From: Portulaca oleracea
Lineage: Eukaryota; Streptophyta; Magnoliopsida; Caryophyllales; Portulacaceae
Reading direction: 5' to 3'
Length of the DNA stretch: 64,000 nucleotides
Assembly: GCA_029582165.1 (NCBI GenBank)
Contig: CM055870.1
Coordinates: 45,216,513 to 45,280,512 of the forward strand
Part shown: positions 24,749-36,370 of the stretch, piece after piece
How positions within the stretch are numbered: the stretch's first letter is position 1
Layout of the letters: every line of letters starts with the position of its first letter
Notes under the pieces: model-generated
The model's input: only the letters and a program-made list of their open reading frames with translations
Databases searched by the model: none
What the model was told of the DNA's origin: nothing
Translations under genes and position numbers: made by a program

Positions 24749-24932
24749 AGTTACTACATAGAATATTTCAGTCTCCTCGGTTAGATTAGCTTGATTCTGG
24801 TTACCATTTTGTCCACCGGGTTTTTGGTGGGTTTCATTTGCTCCTTTGCACTAGTTGCACTGATATGCCTTGTGGCATGGTTTGCCACAAACATAACTGA
24901 GAACTTTCTACTTCTCGTTTTTTGTATTAGGC

Positions 24933-25585
24933 TTATTTAATTGTTTCTGATGCTTGGACTGCTTCTGATTTCTTAGTTCTCATGTGGCTGATTATTACTT
25001 GAAGGGCCAAATCCTTCTTCTTGTGCTTGAGATGATTCCTATAATCACTCCAGGATGGTCGAAACTTCTCAATCAACACATTCGCTTGTAATGCCTCGCA
25101 CATCTTCATCCCATCATTCAGAACTTTAGCACACAGGTTCTCATACACATGAACTTGCTCCATAATTGGCTTGTAATCTACAATCTAGAACTGCAACCAC
25201 TTACCAATGACATACAACTTCTTCTTTCCAACATCACCTCGCCATACTTCTTCTTTGCTGACTTGAAACTGACGAACAAATCGAACAGGGGGTTAGACAT
25301 GTTATTGAGAAGGAAGCTTCGTGCGACTATATTGTCATTCTCCAGTTTCTTTTTGACATTTTCATCCAGTGGAACAACTGGAGTTCTTGGGGCAGTAGGA
25401 GTTTGTTCAAGATTGTTCTGTGGAGATGGAGCATCTGGATTTTCAAGATGAGGTGAGGACAAAACATAATCAATTTCTAATTGCTCAAGACAGAACAATA
25501 ATTTGTTGGACCATCGTTTGTAGTTGGTCCCATCGAAAGGCTCAATTTTGTAGATTTCAGTGAGAGTTTTGGGAGGAGCAACCAT
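24933..25585 (-). pseudogene. gag: Copia gag, frameshifted
   Basis: The first frame (25585-25178, 135 residues) begins MVAPPKTL and contains FDGTNYKRW near its start, the typical N-terminal gag motif of plant copia elements. Gag is the structural protein that packages element RNA. The frame shifts near 25250, and gag-like sequence resumes in another frame at 25163-24933 (MEQVHVYENL, then KFRPSWSDYRNHLKHKKKDL). The start codon is only 22 nt from the LTR end. A degenerate CCHC region follows around 24840-24900. Confidence 0.85.
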
Positions 25586-25733
25586 TGATAAACAGTCGCT
25601 TTCAAATTGTTAGAAAACAATGGATGAATCAAGGCTGTGGGAAGGACACTATCTGAACCGTGGACAGACCACTACCTTGAAAGCGATTACGGCTCGACCT
25701 CGATGCCAATCAAATATGTCGGTCGTTCGCCAA

Positions 25734-26004
25734 TAGGGGTTTGCATTATCCGGTTTTGAACCAAATAAACCGAGAACCGAACCGCTCCAAACTGAATCGA
25801 TTTTATTCAGTTCGGTTTTCAGTTTGGACTTTAGGCCTTATTCGGTTCTTATGAAAACCCATATAGATGTATGCATTATTCGATTTTGAACCGAATAAAA
25901 CGAGAACCGAACCGGTTTTATTCGGTTAGGTTTTCAGTTTGGACTTTACCTCTTATTCCGATTTCGATTTATTCAGTTCGGTTTTGAACTGATGAACTAC
26001 CCTA
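25734..26004. mobile_element. hAT MITE in copia 5' LTR (first)
   Basis: The ends tagggg and cccta are inverted; the flanks ttcgccaa and ctccccaa match at six of eight bases. The left LTR shows the uninterrupted site. The interior has repeats of ggttttgaacc and gaaccgaacc. Confidence 0.82.
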
Positions 26005-26542
26005 CTCCCCAAGGTTAACTCAGACAACCTCTGGACACGTGCACTCGTGGCAAAGGCTTGGAGTATGGCAATCTGATTGCCCAGAAAAGGTTGAGAGAGG
26101 AGAGGGAAGAAGAATGAGTGTTTGCTGTGTGTCAAAACAATCAAGCAAAGCCTCCATTTTATAGCAAGGGAAAATGATTGTTGGAGAGACAAAAAACGAA
26201 AAAGACAATGATGAGAGGTGAGAATCAATGTGATTTAATGGCAATTAAGAGGAAATCAATTAAGAGGAGGATTAAAATCTGCGATATTAATGAGAGAATT
26301 AATCCAGTCAACGCAAAAAGAGAATATACTAGAATAAAAAAAGACCCGACCACGACCCGCGGCCCGAAGCAGTCGGCTGGCGGCGGCGATGCGTATGTGT
26401 GGAGGCCCAAACCACATCCTCCTCCACTTTCAACTCAATACAACAAAAGGAAAAATAATGGGATATATAAACCCACTTGAAAGTACACTATTCCTCCTAT
26501 GTGGGACTAAGACACAAAAGAGTATAGAAAGAGAATATAAAC

Positions 26543-26812
26543 TAGCGCTGACAAAAATTCGGGTCCAACGAATTCGGACAATGTAAAATTCGGACGAGAA
26601 ATTCATGTCCGAACCCGGTTTTATTTCGGGTCGGACAATTCGGTCGAACCTTAAATCGGGATCGGACAATAGAAAAAAGAGAGATTTTATATCTGAATAT
26701 TCGGTCAATTCGGTCAATATAAAAATTCAGACGAAAAATCTATGTCCAGACCCAATTTTTCCGGATTGGACAGTTCGGGTAATCCGGGTCGGAAAACTTT
26801 TTGCCAACTCTA
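26543..26812. mobile_element. hAT MITE in copia 5' LTR (second)
   Basis: The ends are tagcgctgacaaaaa and, inverted, tagagttggcaaaaa, and the interior has repeated attcggac/gtccgaac words. The flanks atataaac and ataaaaat are diverged copies of a site that is intact in the left LTR. Confidence 0.82.
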
Positions 26813-26862
26813 ATAAAAATCTTGTTGCCATTACCACAAAACTCTCCATATCCAACATGGGT

Positions 26863-27502
26863 TTGGTTAACTAACATAGAACTTCAACAAAATTAACACA
26901 CACACACTAACCTCCTTCGATTGCAATGGGATGTCGACAATGTCACTTTGTTTTTCTTCACGATCAGCAATAATACAACATCATAAACAAAAAAATAAAA
27001 AAAATCGAAACATTCTTTCCCAATTTGATCGTCCGCTACGGAACCCTATTTGAGGGAACAAAAGAGGCGCAGCATGCAGATTGAAAGGTAAAGGGAATTG
27101 AGTCCCGATGGAAGTGAAAAGCATCATAGAGGTAACTTTAGTTTGGTTGAAACATTTAATGCAGATAGTGAACAGAAGCTTTTAGAAGGGCATGATTGTC
27201 TTTCTTTTTCAACAACTAAGGGTATTATATTGTGGTCAGTTAACAAAATCGATCAGACTTTAGTCGGAAAACGTACCTTTTACCCAAAAAATAAGGGTAA
27301 CCCGAAGTGAATTCTTGTACCAAACAATAATTCTCCAAATTTTGGGATACCTCCAAATAATTTTTTTTATAAATTATTAGTATATCTTTATTTTCACATG
27401 GTTTATTTTCGTTATTATTTTGCTTCAAAGGAACTTATCCACATAAATATATAAGATATAATTGAAGTTCTTACTTATGTTTATTTTCGTATTCATACTA
27501 TC
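26863..27502. other. Unassigned; one 70-residue frame without recognisable domain
   Basis: A short + strand frame at 27098-27310 (starts MSPDGSEKHH) has no recognisable motif and unremarkable composition. I do not support it as a gene. Confidence 0.3.
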
Positions 27503-27808
27503 TGTTAGAGAATAAAACCATTCCTAGAGCTTCAACCATCAACTTAAGCTTTTGGTTGAGATGATTCCACATGGTATCAGAGCCAGACCAATAAACAAGA
27601 GGTCTCAAACTTCGAATCTCAACACCCTTCATATTCATTTGCGCAAGGTGAAGGGGGCCTTTGCAGCATCCACGCTTCAAGCTCAAAGTGTAAATTGATT
27701 CGAACCTAAAACCTCTTGCACAGATCTAGCTCTAATACCATTTGAAATAATCTCAACCAAAAACTTAAGTTGATGATTGAAGTCCCAAAATGATTTTATG
27801 TTCTAACA
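27503..27808. mobile_element. Short-LTR retroelement ends in inverted arrangement
   Basis: The left side reads tgttagag... for about 69 bp followed by tggtatcagagcc (27572-27584), a perfect tRNA-iMet primer site. The right side is the inverted copy: its reverse complement begins TGTTAGAACATAAAATC and reaches TGGTATTAGAGC (27729-27740). Thus two LTR-plus-primer-site ends face each other across about 140 bp. The unusual point is the inverted rather than direct orientation. Confidence 0.65.
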
Positions 27809-28487
27809 CAATCGATAATTCCACTTTTTATCTTATACACTTTCAAAATGAGGTAAAAGATGTTTTACACCGAAAACCGAAGTCCAATCCATGCAAGTGC
27901 TTTTGCAGCATGAAATAGAAACATGCGTATCCAAAGGTTGCTCCACAGAGTGGATACGACGTTGACACGTGGGCCATGATGAGTCGTCTTTGTGGGACTT
28001 TACGGTGCCTCATATTGATTTGCTTTAAGGCTTTCATGATCCCTGAATTCAAGTATGTCATGCAATGGCCCTTTTATGTTGACTTTCGGCAACTGACAAT
28101 GACTTATGAAGACCACTGTTCGATAATGCAGGTGGTGTAATTTACACTCTTTCGGTCTACCGTATCCGTGTCCCTTTTTAGGCTTCAATCCCACTTCGTA
28201 AAACGAAAATTATACTTCACCATCCCAAATAAATTTATCCATATTTGATTAATAGAGCTAGTCGCACTTTATAAATGTTTACGGTTAATTTGTCAAATTA
28301 TATGTCAAGTTATCATGTGAAACCACCGTTATTTCATTTGCGAAGAAAAATACTACTACTTAAATATAATATTGCAAGTCTTGTTAAGATAAAACGTAAA
28401 ATATTATAACTCAAAATATGACCTTATAAACTGTAAAAAAAAAAAAACAAAGTGGATGTTTGAGATGAAGCGAGTATATTATATTTA
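27809..28487. other. No gene recognised
   Basis: Short minus-strand frames (28061-27843 and 28194-28000) overlap each other and have no domain. Otherwise AT-rich. Confidence 0.4.
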
Positions 28488-28828
28488 CCCCGTTCCTTTA
28501 TACGGTTGCTTGGCTGCGGTGTAGCTCAGTGCGGTGTGGTGGAATTGTAATGAGTTGTAGTGGGTTTGAAAAAGTTGAGGTGGATTGTGGTGGGTTGTGA
28601 AAAGTTATGGTGAGTTTTGGCTTTAATAATTGTAAATGTATTGAAAAATGTGAAATTGTGGTGGGTTGTGGAAAGTTTAACTTTTAATAAAAAGATAAAT
28701 TAAATTAGAAAAAGTATATTATGGTGGGTTGTAGTAGATTGTGTTAAATTGTGTGGATTGTGTTGAAATATGACAATGATTCTGATGAGATGACAAATGC
28801 AGTAGTAAATTGCGTAAAAAACAGGACC
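28488..28828. mobile_element. Tourist-like MITE, diverged copy 4
   Basis: The ends ccccgttcctttatacgg and, inverted, ggtcctgttttttacgc match the family at 5327 and 10697. The TSD is tta at 28485-28487 and 28829-28831. The interior has tggtgggttgtgg words. Confidence 0.7.
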
Positions 28829-28979
28829 TTAGGTTCGCATATGACTCGGTCCCCTTAGTTTTCTCAACCTCATCTTACTCTTTTAAAGAAAAGTGCCATA
28901 TCTATCTAGTATTAATTGTGTTGAAATATAATAATTTCTTAATAAATATTTCTTAGCTTGTTAAAGCTTAATAATTATA

Positions 28980-29221
28980 GGGTGTGTTTGGTTGGTCAAT
29001 AATTTCGGAGAAATGGTTAATTTTCTTGGGTTGACTTATTTTTCTCATGTTTGGGTGTGGATTGACCTTAGGAAAAATTTTCACGGTAGGCCCTCTACTT
29101 TCTCAATTATCCTAGGGTAATTTTTCCTTGGGGGCGCTAAGCGAAGTTTTTCCCAGGAAATATTTCCCATGAGAAATTTTCCCCAGGAAAAATTTCCCTG
29201 AGGTTCCTATCAAACGCTCCC
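28980..29221. mobile_element. MITE with gtgtttggttgg terminus
   Basis: Starts gggtgtgtttggttgg and ends caaacgctccc, imperfect inverted repeats, with repeated aatttttccc/gggaaaa blocks inside. The 3-bp flanks are ata on both sides. The superfamily is uncertain; Tourist-like is likeliest. Confidence 0.6.
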
Positions 29222-29224
29222 ATA

Positions 29225-30349
29225 ATAATTTGTTACCTCCTTATGACATATATTTGCGAGCATGATCTCTTCAATTCATTCAACTATCCAAAATACCTAA
29301 TTGTACAAAATTTGGGTCCGAATCTCTCATACAAAGACACTGGTATATCTCTAACATATATCATATATAAACACTCATTTAAAACGTAAACACTCTTGTC
29401 ATCTAGAAATTTCTTGCAAACTGCATATATGTTAAATTGAATATTAGCCATTGATCATGGATAGAATAATCTTAACCGTTGAATTGATTTTTATCAATCT
29501 TAAATAAAAGATTTTATTTTTATCATTATTAAGTTAATATTATTTTATTACGTAATTCAGTATATAAAATATTCTAATATCAGTAAAAAATCTTTTGTAA
29601 TCTTATCAATTATTATTTGTGCGTCATTTGTAATGTCAAGTTGATTTTCCATTTACTCTAGTTACATAGAGATGCAATGCAATGGTTAGTCAAGTGATTG
29701 TCTTGAAGGTTTGTATTAACTTCGGTCGCTGGTTCAAAGATGTAACATTCATATTGTTTGGTTCCAATATTAATCTTTTCACTCGTTTTTTCCCTAAAAT
29801 ATTTTTTGGTTTGTATTAACTTTGGTCGCTAGATCAATTCACTTCCAATACCTACAACATTTTCACTTATTTTCTCCAAAATATTCAAATTTTATTAATA
29901 AAATATTTTCACCCAACAAGTAATTTAACTCAAATTAATCCTATCATTTCCGATTCTAACCTAATCAACCTAACCTGAACCTAACTTAACCAAAAAACAA
30001 CACCTATTTATTCATATATTTCTCGATAATATACAACCATACATATATTTGAGCTTTGTTACTAAACATTTTTTTCATTTCATTCTGCATAAAATAAGTT
30101 CACCTTGCAACTTTTTAAAACATTTTCCTACCATTTAGGGGTTCCTTCCTTGAACCGTTATTGTTGTAAACTTGAAATCTATCATATCGTTCTATTATAC
30201 TAGAACCTTATTCTTTTTTGCGGTTGGTTAAGTGGTGCGGATAAAGGTGGATGACTTGGTGGGTGGGATAAGGTGTAAAAATATTTATAATTTTTAGTAA
30301 CTTTTTATAACAAATTGTGAGTAAAGCAAGTCACATCACTTTTTAAGTA
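29225..30349. other. AT-rich, no gene; possible MITE end near 30210
   Basis: Around 30210-30280 cttattcttttttgcggttgg and ggtggg words resemble one end of the Tourist-like family, but the other end is missing. A phrase containing ttgtattaactt-ggtcgct occurs twice near 29710 and 29810. Confidence 0.4.
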
Positions 30350-31085
30350 ACTATTTGGCCAAGTTTCTAAAAAAGTGTTTTTGCTTCTTACAAACAGTTT
30401 TTATAAAAGCTATTTTTGGAGATATATTGGAGTGTTTGGCCTAGCTTATAAGATACGTGATTTTACTAAAGTGTTCGACCTAACTTATAATAGTGTGCTT
30501 TTACTAAATTTAATTGTTTAACCTAACTTTTAAAATTATCATGTGTTTTTGGGAGTAAAATTATCATATGATTATTTACATTTTTCTCTTGTTATTAATT
30601 TTTAAACAAATTATCATGTTTTAATTTTAGCAATAATTATAATCATATAGTTATAGTTATAGTTATAATAATTATTATTATAACTATATATGGTCTTACT
30701 TAACTATACAATTCTTTAAATTAAATATTTATATATCAAAAATTTATTAAATACCATATTTGTAAAGAAATTAAATAATAAAAATGTCTAACATAATATT
30801 AAAGGTTCTAAATAATCTTAAAATATTTAAATGTTATCTTTATAAGAATCAAAATATTTATTTGAAATTATGGAAACTAATCACTAAAGAATCCTATAGA
30901 TTGAGTACAAATTAGTTTATAGGAAGCAGAAACAGAAGCAGCAATTTACTGTTTCTGCTTTTGGAGCTATTTTTGGCCAAAACTGTTTTTGGAAAATAAT
31001 TATTAGCTTCTTAAAAAAACACTGTTTGGCCTAGTTTGTGTTTTTTAACTCCAAAAACACTTCCAAAAGTTAGGCCAAACAAACA
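30350..31085. mobile_element. Non-autonomous DNA transposon, tttggcc termini
   Basis: The left end has tatttggccaagttt then aaaagtgtttttg; the right end inverted has gtttggcctaactttt then agtgtttttgg. Inner inverted copies of aaaacagttttt and gtttggcctag are also present. No TSD could be fixed, so ends are approximate. Confidence 0.5.
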
Positions 31086-33181
31086 CTAAATATATGAATA
31101 CATATATGTATGTGTATGCGTGTGTGTCTATATATATATATGATAGATGCTCTTTTGAATTTTTTAAATAGAACTTTACACGTTATAATAGTAGTCGTTC
31201 TAATTGTGGCCATCATTTGTTATTGGGCAAACTTGTAATGTAATTCTACCTACTGCATCAACCTATTGACCTAAGTTTCCAACATCAACGACGAGGTGCT
31301 CCCAGCCATATATTCAAATTGTCAATAAAATAGCTTTTACCATCTTAATTTTAATTTTTAATGTAACAATAATTTTGTAAAAAAGTATAACAATAATAAA
31401 AATATGTAGTCATCGATTAAAATTTAAAATCTTCCAAAAATGGTTAATCTATAACCAAAAATTATAAATTATAAATTTAATAAGCCCCTAAAATTTATAT
31501 GAAACAAAAATTTACTATTACACTTTACTTTATCTAATAGGCCCACAAATTAAGATAAAGTTGATATGATACTTTTTGGTAAAAAGAACAATATAATATT
31601 TATATTACTCTCGTCGTTACATATTAATGTCATTTTGTTATACGTTACGACATTCAATGTCACTTTTTTATTATAAATGTATATATTATTAACAATTGTA
31701 ATATTATACTTTTAGAATAATAGTTTTAGTTACGAATCTAATGATAATAAATTTACATAACAAATCATTGTACATATCGAAAAGTTTACGTCAAAGTTTT
31801 CAAAATTTGGTTGTACAATTTTCAAAGATAAAATTAATATGGAATGAAGGGAGTAAAAAATAATTTAATACTTTTGAAAAAAAAACATCTAAAATATGTA
31901 TAGGGTCAGGCAAGAAACAATTCATATGGAACGATGATCCATATATTTAAATTGATGCAAAGTTCTTTTAAAAAAAATGATTTGATGGAAATATATTTAA
32001 TGAAAAAAATAGGAAAGAATATTTGAGAAATCTTAAGAAGATTTTGGTGATTAAAAATTTTAAAAAATTTCAATGGTTTAGATTAATTCTTAATAGGTCA
32101 GCGGTTGTTGATCGACTATCATGGTCGAAAAAAAAGTTGACTACCTTAGAATTTTTCTAATTTAAGTATTAGAAGATAATTCGATCACTTGACAACACGT
32201 ACCTAAGCTTTCTTTCTTTTGCAGGTCGAGAGTCGAGAGAGAAAGTGCAATCCAGTGGTATAATCTCGGTTAGTTTGTTAAGAAATCCAAGTTTCTTTGG
32301 AAATATAATTCATCTTCAATCTAATAGATTCGACTAATTCGGATTTAATATCCGGGTATTCAATGTTTAAACAACATTCGTAACATATTCTCTTCCAATA
32401 ATTATAGTTTGCATAATCGGTTAATCATGGCTAATCGACTTTGTACAACCTTAAATTGTATCCGATATCTGTTCTTTGATCATTTTTTGGAATCAATTTG
32501 CTAATCCATTAATGAAAAATCATTGTTTGTTATTTAGTTTTTGAATCAATTATTTTGTTCAGATCAGATATACAAATTTTTTCGCACACTGGTAACCATT
32601 ATTTGCTTAATCCTTCATCCTAAAAAACTTTAATATGGTAGAAATTTTGACAAAGTTATCATGCCTAAGTTCCATATAAAAATCACATTAGAATTATCTA
32701 AAAATCCAAAAGAAACATTCTTTTTATATTGTATATATATATTTGTAAGATAGCCTACCCATTACATTTCCTAAAGCATGGCATAAATATTATGGATTAA
32801 CATAAAAATAATATAATGTAAATACTAGATTAGATCGAACAAGGACCTAACATAAGAGCAATTCACAAAAAGTCTCAAAGACTGAAAGACATCATCAGCT
32901 TCCACTAAAAAAACAAAAGCTACCTATATATGTCTATAATAATTTACTACCTGAAACCACAAAGCAACCAAATATAGAGTAACATATATTAATTTTCTCT
33001 ATCACCGCCTGTAACAAAGGCACAATTAAAAAATTTAAAGGAGCTCTGTACCCAAAAGTAATTTAATTAATAAATAAACTGCAAAGAAGTATTTTTTTTT
33101 GTAAAATATTGGTCTATGATGTCAAGATGTATATATGTTTGAATGTAATGAGAAGAATGAAATTAATAAATAACAAATTTA
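31086..33181. other. AT-rich intergenic DNA, nothing recognised
   Basis: No open frame with a domain, no element ends and no RNA gene seen. A TA-dinucleotide stretch lies near 31120-31145. Confidence 0.45.
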
Positions 33182-33584
33182 TATGTTTTGACATCAATAA
33201 TACCAACTTGAGGGGTATTGGATATTAATAATACAAACTATTTTCTTGGACACTAGCAGTACGAACTATTGACCTATTTTTCTCTAACAGTACAACGTCG
33301 AATTGTTATGATTTTAAAACATCGAAAAGATGATGTGACTCTATAATATGTGACATGGAGGACATGTTAGTGTCCACGTCAACATTTTCTACCCAACCTC
33401 CGCCTTCCACGTTTCACATCATGGAGCAATGTCATCTTTCCGATGAGTTAAAACTATAACACTTCGATCGTGTACTGTTAGAGGAAAACAGGTCGATAGT
33501 TGGTACTATTAGTGTCCAAGAAAATAGTTTGTATTATTAGTTTCCAATAACCTCAAAGTTGATATTATTGGCGTCCAATAATCC
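33182..33584. mobile_element. Long-TIR MITE, relative of the one at 37205
   Basis: Arms of roughly 130 bp are inverted copies carrying ttggacactag, tacgaactattgac and aacagtaca words. The right terminus is gtccaataatcc as in the 37205 element; the left terminus is degraded, and no TSD is visible. It lies about 1.6 kb upstream of the zinc-finger gene. Confidence 0.65.
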
Positions 33585-35090
33585 TATTATAAATTAAAAA
33601 GTTTTAGGATTTGTTTGAGTGAACCTCTTCATGCACATAACCGTTTAAGGGGAAAGTTACCTACATATGATAATACTAGACTTTGTATTAGTGGGACCAT
33701 ATTGAGGTTTGTTGTTGTTGTTAGTGTTATTTTTGATGCATGTATGGTAAATACTAAATATCTGCCTATGTTTTTAATGAGTTAATTTTACTAAAAGAAT
33801 TTACTACACTTAATTGTAAAACTTATGGCAAATTCTTTGAAATTGTTACAAAATTTATCAATATATATTTAAATTTATCAATTGGTTACAAGATTTATTA
33901 GTTAATAAATTCACATATTTGCATCATTAAGATTTGTAAGAGCGAGTTTTTCCCATTTTTATGGGCAACACATACAATTTATAAGTGAAGACAAAGTAAA
34001 AAAAGCAAATGCTGCGGCAAGTTTGACAGTGACATGATGTTGATATGGTATGTATGAGGACGAGTGCCGACGGTGAAAATAACTCGAACTTATGTTCGAC
34101 GCACAATGACGAAGATGAGATTCTTGGCAATTTCTTCTTTTTCTTATTTTGGTTCTAGTGTATTTAATTTATTAAATGTGGCACCTACACCATTTTTTTA
34201 ATTATTTTAACCAAGCTCATGCTCACAATAAGAAAACAAGTAAATATCAAATGTCTAACTTTAGCTCTCTTTGTGGGTCATACTATTTCCAACTCATTCA
34301 GTAAGTATAACTCATACTCACGGTTGTAGGTGCTTTTAGCTTATGCAAATTTGAGTACCTAGAGACGAACTACTTCCGGACGAACTCAAACTCGCAAAGT
34401 TCGTCGCATCTGTCTGTCAATATATATATCATGCTCTTAATGAGCATGTGCTATCACAATCTATATTTTATAAACTTATATACAAATAAATTAATATAAA
34501 ATAAATAAATTCCATATATATATAGATGTTGAATTTAAAATTTAAGTCAATAAAATTTATATATAAAACGTGTACATTAAAGAAATAAATAATTCAAAAA
34601 TGTGTATATAAATAATTTAAAACTTAAAAAATTAATATAAATTTAAAAGTATTTCAAAACTGTACAAACATAAAATCTAGAAAATAAATAATAGATTTAG
34701 AAAATATTAATATATATTTGTAACTACATACTTCTCTGTCCCGATCGAATAATTTGACGGTACGGTATTACTTTTTCATGATCTTCAAGAAAGATTATGA
34801 TGATTAAATTTTTACAGATTATTTTAGCAAAATTTATAATATTATTTTTAAGTAAAAATATTTTTTATTATATATTTGATAGTGAGAGTTATGTACAATA
34901 ATTCAATATGAAATTTAAAAAACTAATGGTCACCAATTTTAAATATTTGACCTTATTAATTAAATTATGACCATTTATTTGAGACAGGAGAGAGTATTTT
35001 ATAGCAGTGAAAGCATGTGGTGCTCAAAACACATAATAAGCAGGTTTGAGATAGGCAGAATTTAGTAAAGCAATAATTAACCAGTTTGTC
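33585..35090. other. Upstream region of the zinc-finger gene, no gene seen
   Basis: Strongly AT-rich, no supported coding sequence. It presumably holds distal promoter sequence, but no specific site could be identified with confidence. Confidence 0.4.
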
Positions 35091-35094
35091 CTAG

Positions 35095-35100
35095 TATAAG
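35095..35100 (+). promoter_or_regulatory. Likely TATA box of the zinc-finger gene
   Basis: tataag within ctagtataagtac, about 125 bp before the start codon. A start site about 30 bp downstream, near ctcatgcatca, would leave a leader of about 100 nt that includes the CT tract. Confidence 0.5.
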
Positions 35101-35144
35101 TACTCGTCTTCTCATGCATCAACCCCCGATCACTCTTTCACGCT

Positions 35145-35147
<3 letters not shown>

Positions 35148-35182
<35 letters not shown>
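35148..35182 (+). repeat. (CT)n microsatellite in the 5' leader
   Basis: About 17 uninterrupted CT units, 40 bp before the start codon. CT/GA tracts are common in plant core promoters and 5' UTRs and can influence expression; length polymorphism is likely. Confidence 0.85.
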
Positions 35183-35184
<2 letters not shown>

Positions 35185-35222
35185 CTTACATCACGTACCC
35201 TTCTCCTTGTTGTGTCTCTTAC

Positions 35223-35840
35223 ATGGATGAATCAGATCACTACCAAAGAAACTACATCGGAGGATCCTCATCAGGACGATTAAAACTGTTCGGAATCAAC
35301 GTGGACATAGACATAATCCCGGAAGAGGTGGAGTCCTCCACATCCCCCTACTCAACCTCAAAATCATCCTCCCCAGAAACACCCTCAGAAGGGAGGAAGT
35401 ACGAGTGCCAGTACTGCTGCCGTGAGTTCGCCAATTCCCAGGCCCTCGGTGGCCACCAGAACGCCCACAAGAAGGAACGACAGCACCTCAAGCGTGCCCA
35501 AATGCACGCCACCCGAACCGCCGCTGGATATGTCCGCAACCCCATCGTCTCAGCCTTCACTCCGCCGCACCATCTCCTCCCCGGTGCTGGCGGAGCAGTT
35601 GTCGTCCCTCCGCCGGGGTCATGGGTGTACATGCCACGTGCGGCTGTCCCTCCCTTGCACGGTGGTCAAGCCGCCGTCAGAGGTAGTCCCGGGTTTCCGT
35701 ATGCCGGAGGAGGAGTGCAGGGGAAAATGGTGTCATTGGAAGGTGCGACGACGTCGTTGAGCAGGTTTGGCAGAGGGCCTGGTGATGATGGCGGTGGTGG
35801 GCTCGACTTGCATCTCAGCTTGGCCCCTGCTTGGCCTTGA
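35223..35840 (+). CDS. C2H2 zinc-finger transcriptional repressor (ZFP5/ZFP6/GIS-like)
   Basis: An intact 205-residue intronless frame and the only convincing host gene in the window. It has one plant-type C2H2 finger, C62-X2-C65-X12-H78-X3-H82, with the signature QALGGH at 73-78, followed by a basic [11 protein letters not shown] extension. Near the N-terminus is a conserved KLFGINV-type motif (21-27). The C-terminus ends [10 protein letters not shown], an EAR-type LxLxL repression motif (194-200) that recruits TOPLESS-class co-repressors. The middle is rich in Pro and Gly. Single-finger C1-1i proteins of this type in Arabidopsis (ZFP5, ZFP6, GIS family) act in the nucleus in gibberellin and cytokinin control of trichome and root-hair initiation; that role is by analogy. 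The ATG is the first after the CT-rich leader. G+C is much higher than the surroundings. The exact orthologue cannot be decided by eye. Confidence 0.93.
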   Translation: MDESDHYQRNYIGGSSSGRLKLFGINVDIDIIPEEVESSTSPYSTSKSSSPETPSEGRKYECQYCCREFANSQALGGHQNAHKKERQHLKRAQMHATRTAAGYVRNPIVSAFTPPHHLLPGAGGAVVVPPPGSWVYMPRAAVPPLHGGQAAVRGSPGFPYAGGGVQGKMVSLEGATTSLSRFGRGPGDDGGGGLDLHLSLAPAWP

Positions 35841-36370
35841 CAGTGATTAGCTTTTTAATTTAAATTATAGGAAAAAGAAAAAAAAGGATTTTGAATTACC
35901 CTGGTGAGTAATTTTTTATTCTCTAATTTGCTTTTTTCATTAGATATGGGGTTCCGCCAACCCTCTCTAGCTAGAATCAGTAACTTGTCAAGATTTGGAT
36001 GCCATTTTTCCAGAGTTGGATGGATATGTGTAAATTATTTTTCCTTAATATTAAATCTATCATTCGTTTAACCTTTAGAAAACAGTGCATTGTAGAATTT
36101 CGAATTTTAATACGCATTTATTTATGATCTTCTTTAAAGAAAAGTGAAAACATAATCTAAGGTTTTATTAGATCAATAAGATGGAAGCTTCAAAACTACT
36201 GTGATCCAATTTTACAAATAAAGACTAAAAGGACCTCCTATTTTGATATAATTATTTTAAAGGTCTCTTATTTTCGTTTCACAAAATACTTCCAAGTGCA
36301 TTTTTGGTGTAATAATTAATAGGGCCTTCCTTTTTAACAGAAATTAACTAAAAGGTGCCAAAAACTTTTA
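35841..36370 (+). other. 3' flank of the zinc-finger gene
   Basis: AT-rich sequence with several possible polyadenylation contexts, such as ttaatattaaat near 36045. A gtgagt...cattag pair at about 35901-35945 is too short for a convincing 3' UTR intron. No further gene before the hAT element. Confidence 0.4.

Larger units (their letters stand above)
19731..26857 (-). mobile_element. Ty1/copia retrotransposon, decayed, both LTRs present
   Basis: LTRs at 19731-20420 and 25608-26857 start TGTTGGATATGG and end TTTTCTAACA on the minus strand. The flanking 5-mers are taggt (left) and tgggt (right), a TSD with one change. Read right to left, the interior has gag, protease, integrase, RT and RNase H in the copia order (integrase before RT). 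Multiple stops and frameshifts rule out function. One hAT MITE sits in the interior (20547-21181) and two in the right LTR, which accounts for its greater length. Confidence 0.92.
25608..26857 (-). repeat. Copia 5' LTR enlarged by two hAT MITEs
   Basis: Corresponds to the 690-bp left LTR plus insertions at 25734-26004 and 26543-26812 with their duplicated target sites. The remaining sequence aligns closely to the left LTR from end to end. Confidence 0.9.

Noticed and set aside
27098..27310. 70-residue + strand frame
   Set aside because: No motif, no promoter or coding bias visible, and the surroundings are repeat debris.
35348..35760. Alternative frames across the zinc-finger gene on both strands
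   Set aside because: They are high-GC shadows of the zinc-finger coding frame and lack any motif.
35901..35945. Possible 3' UTR intron (gtgagt ... cattag)
   Set aside because: Only 45 bp, shorter than plant spliceosomes normally accept.
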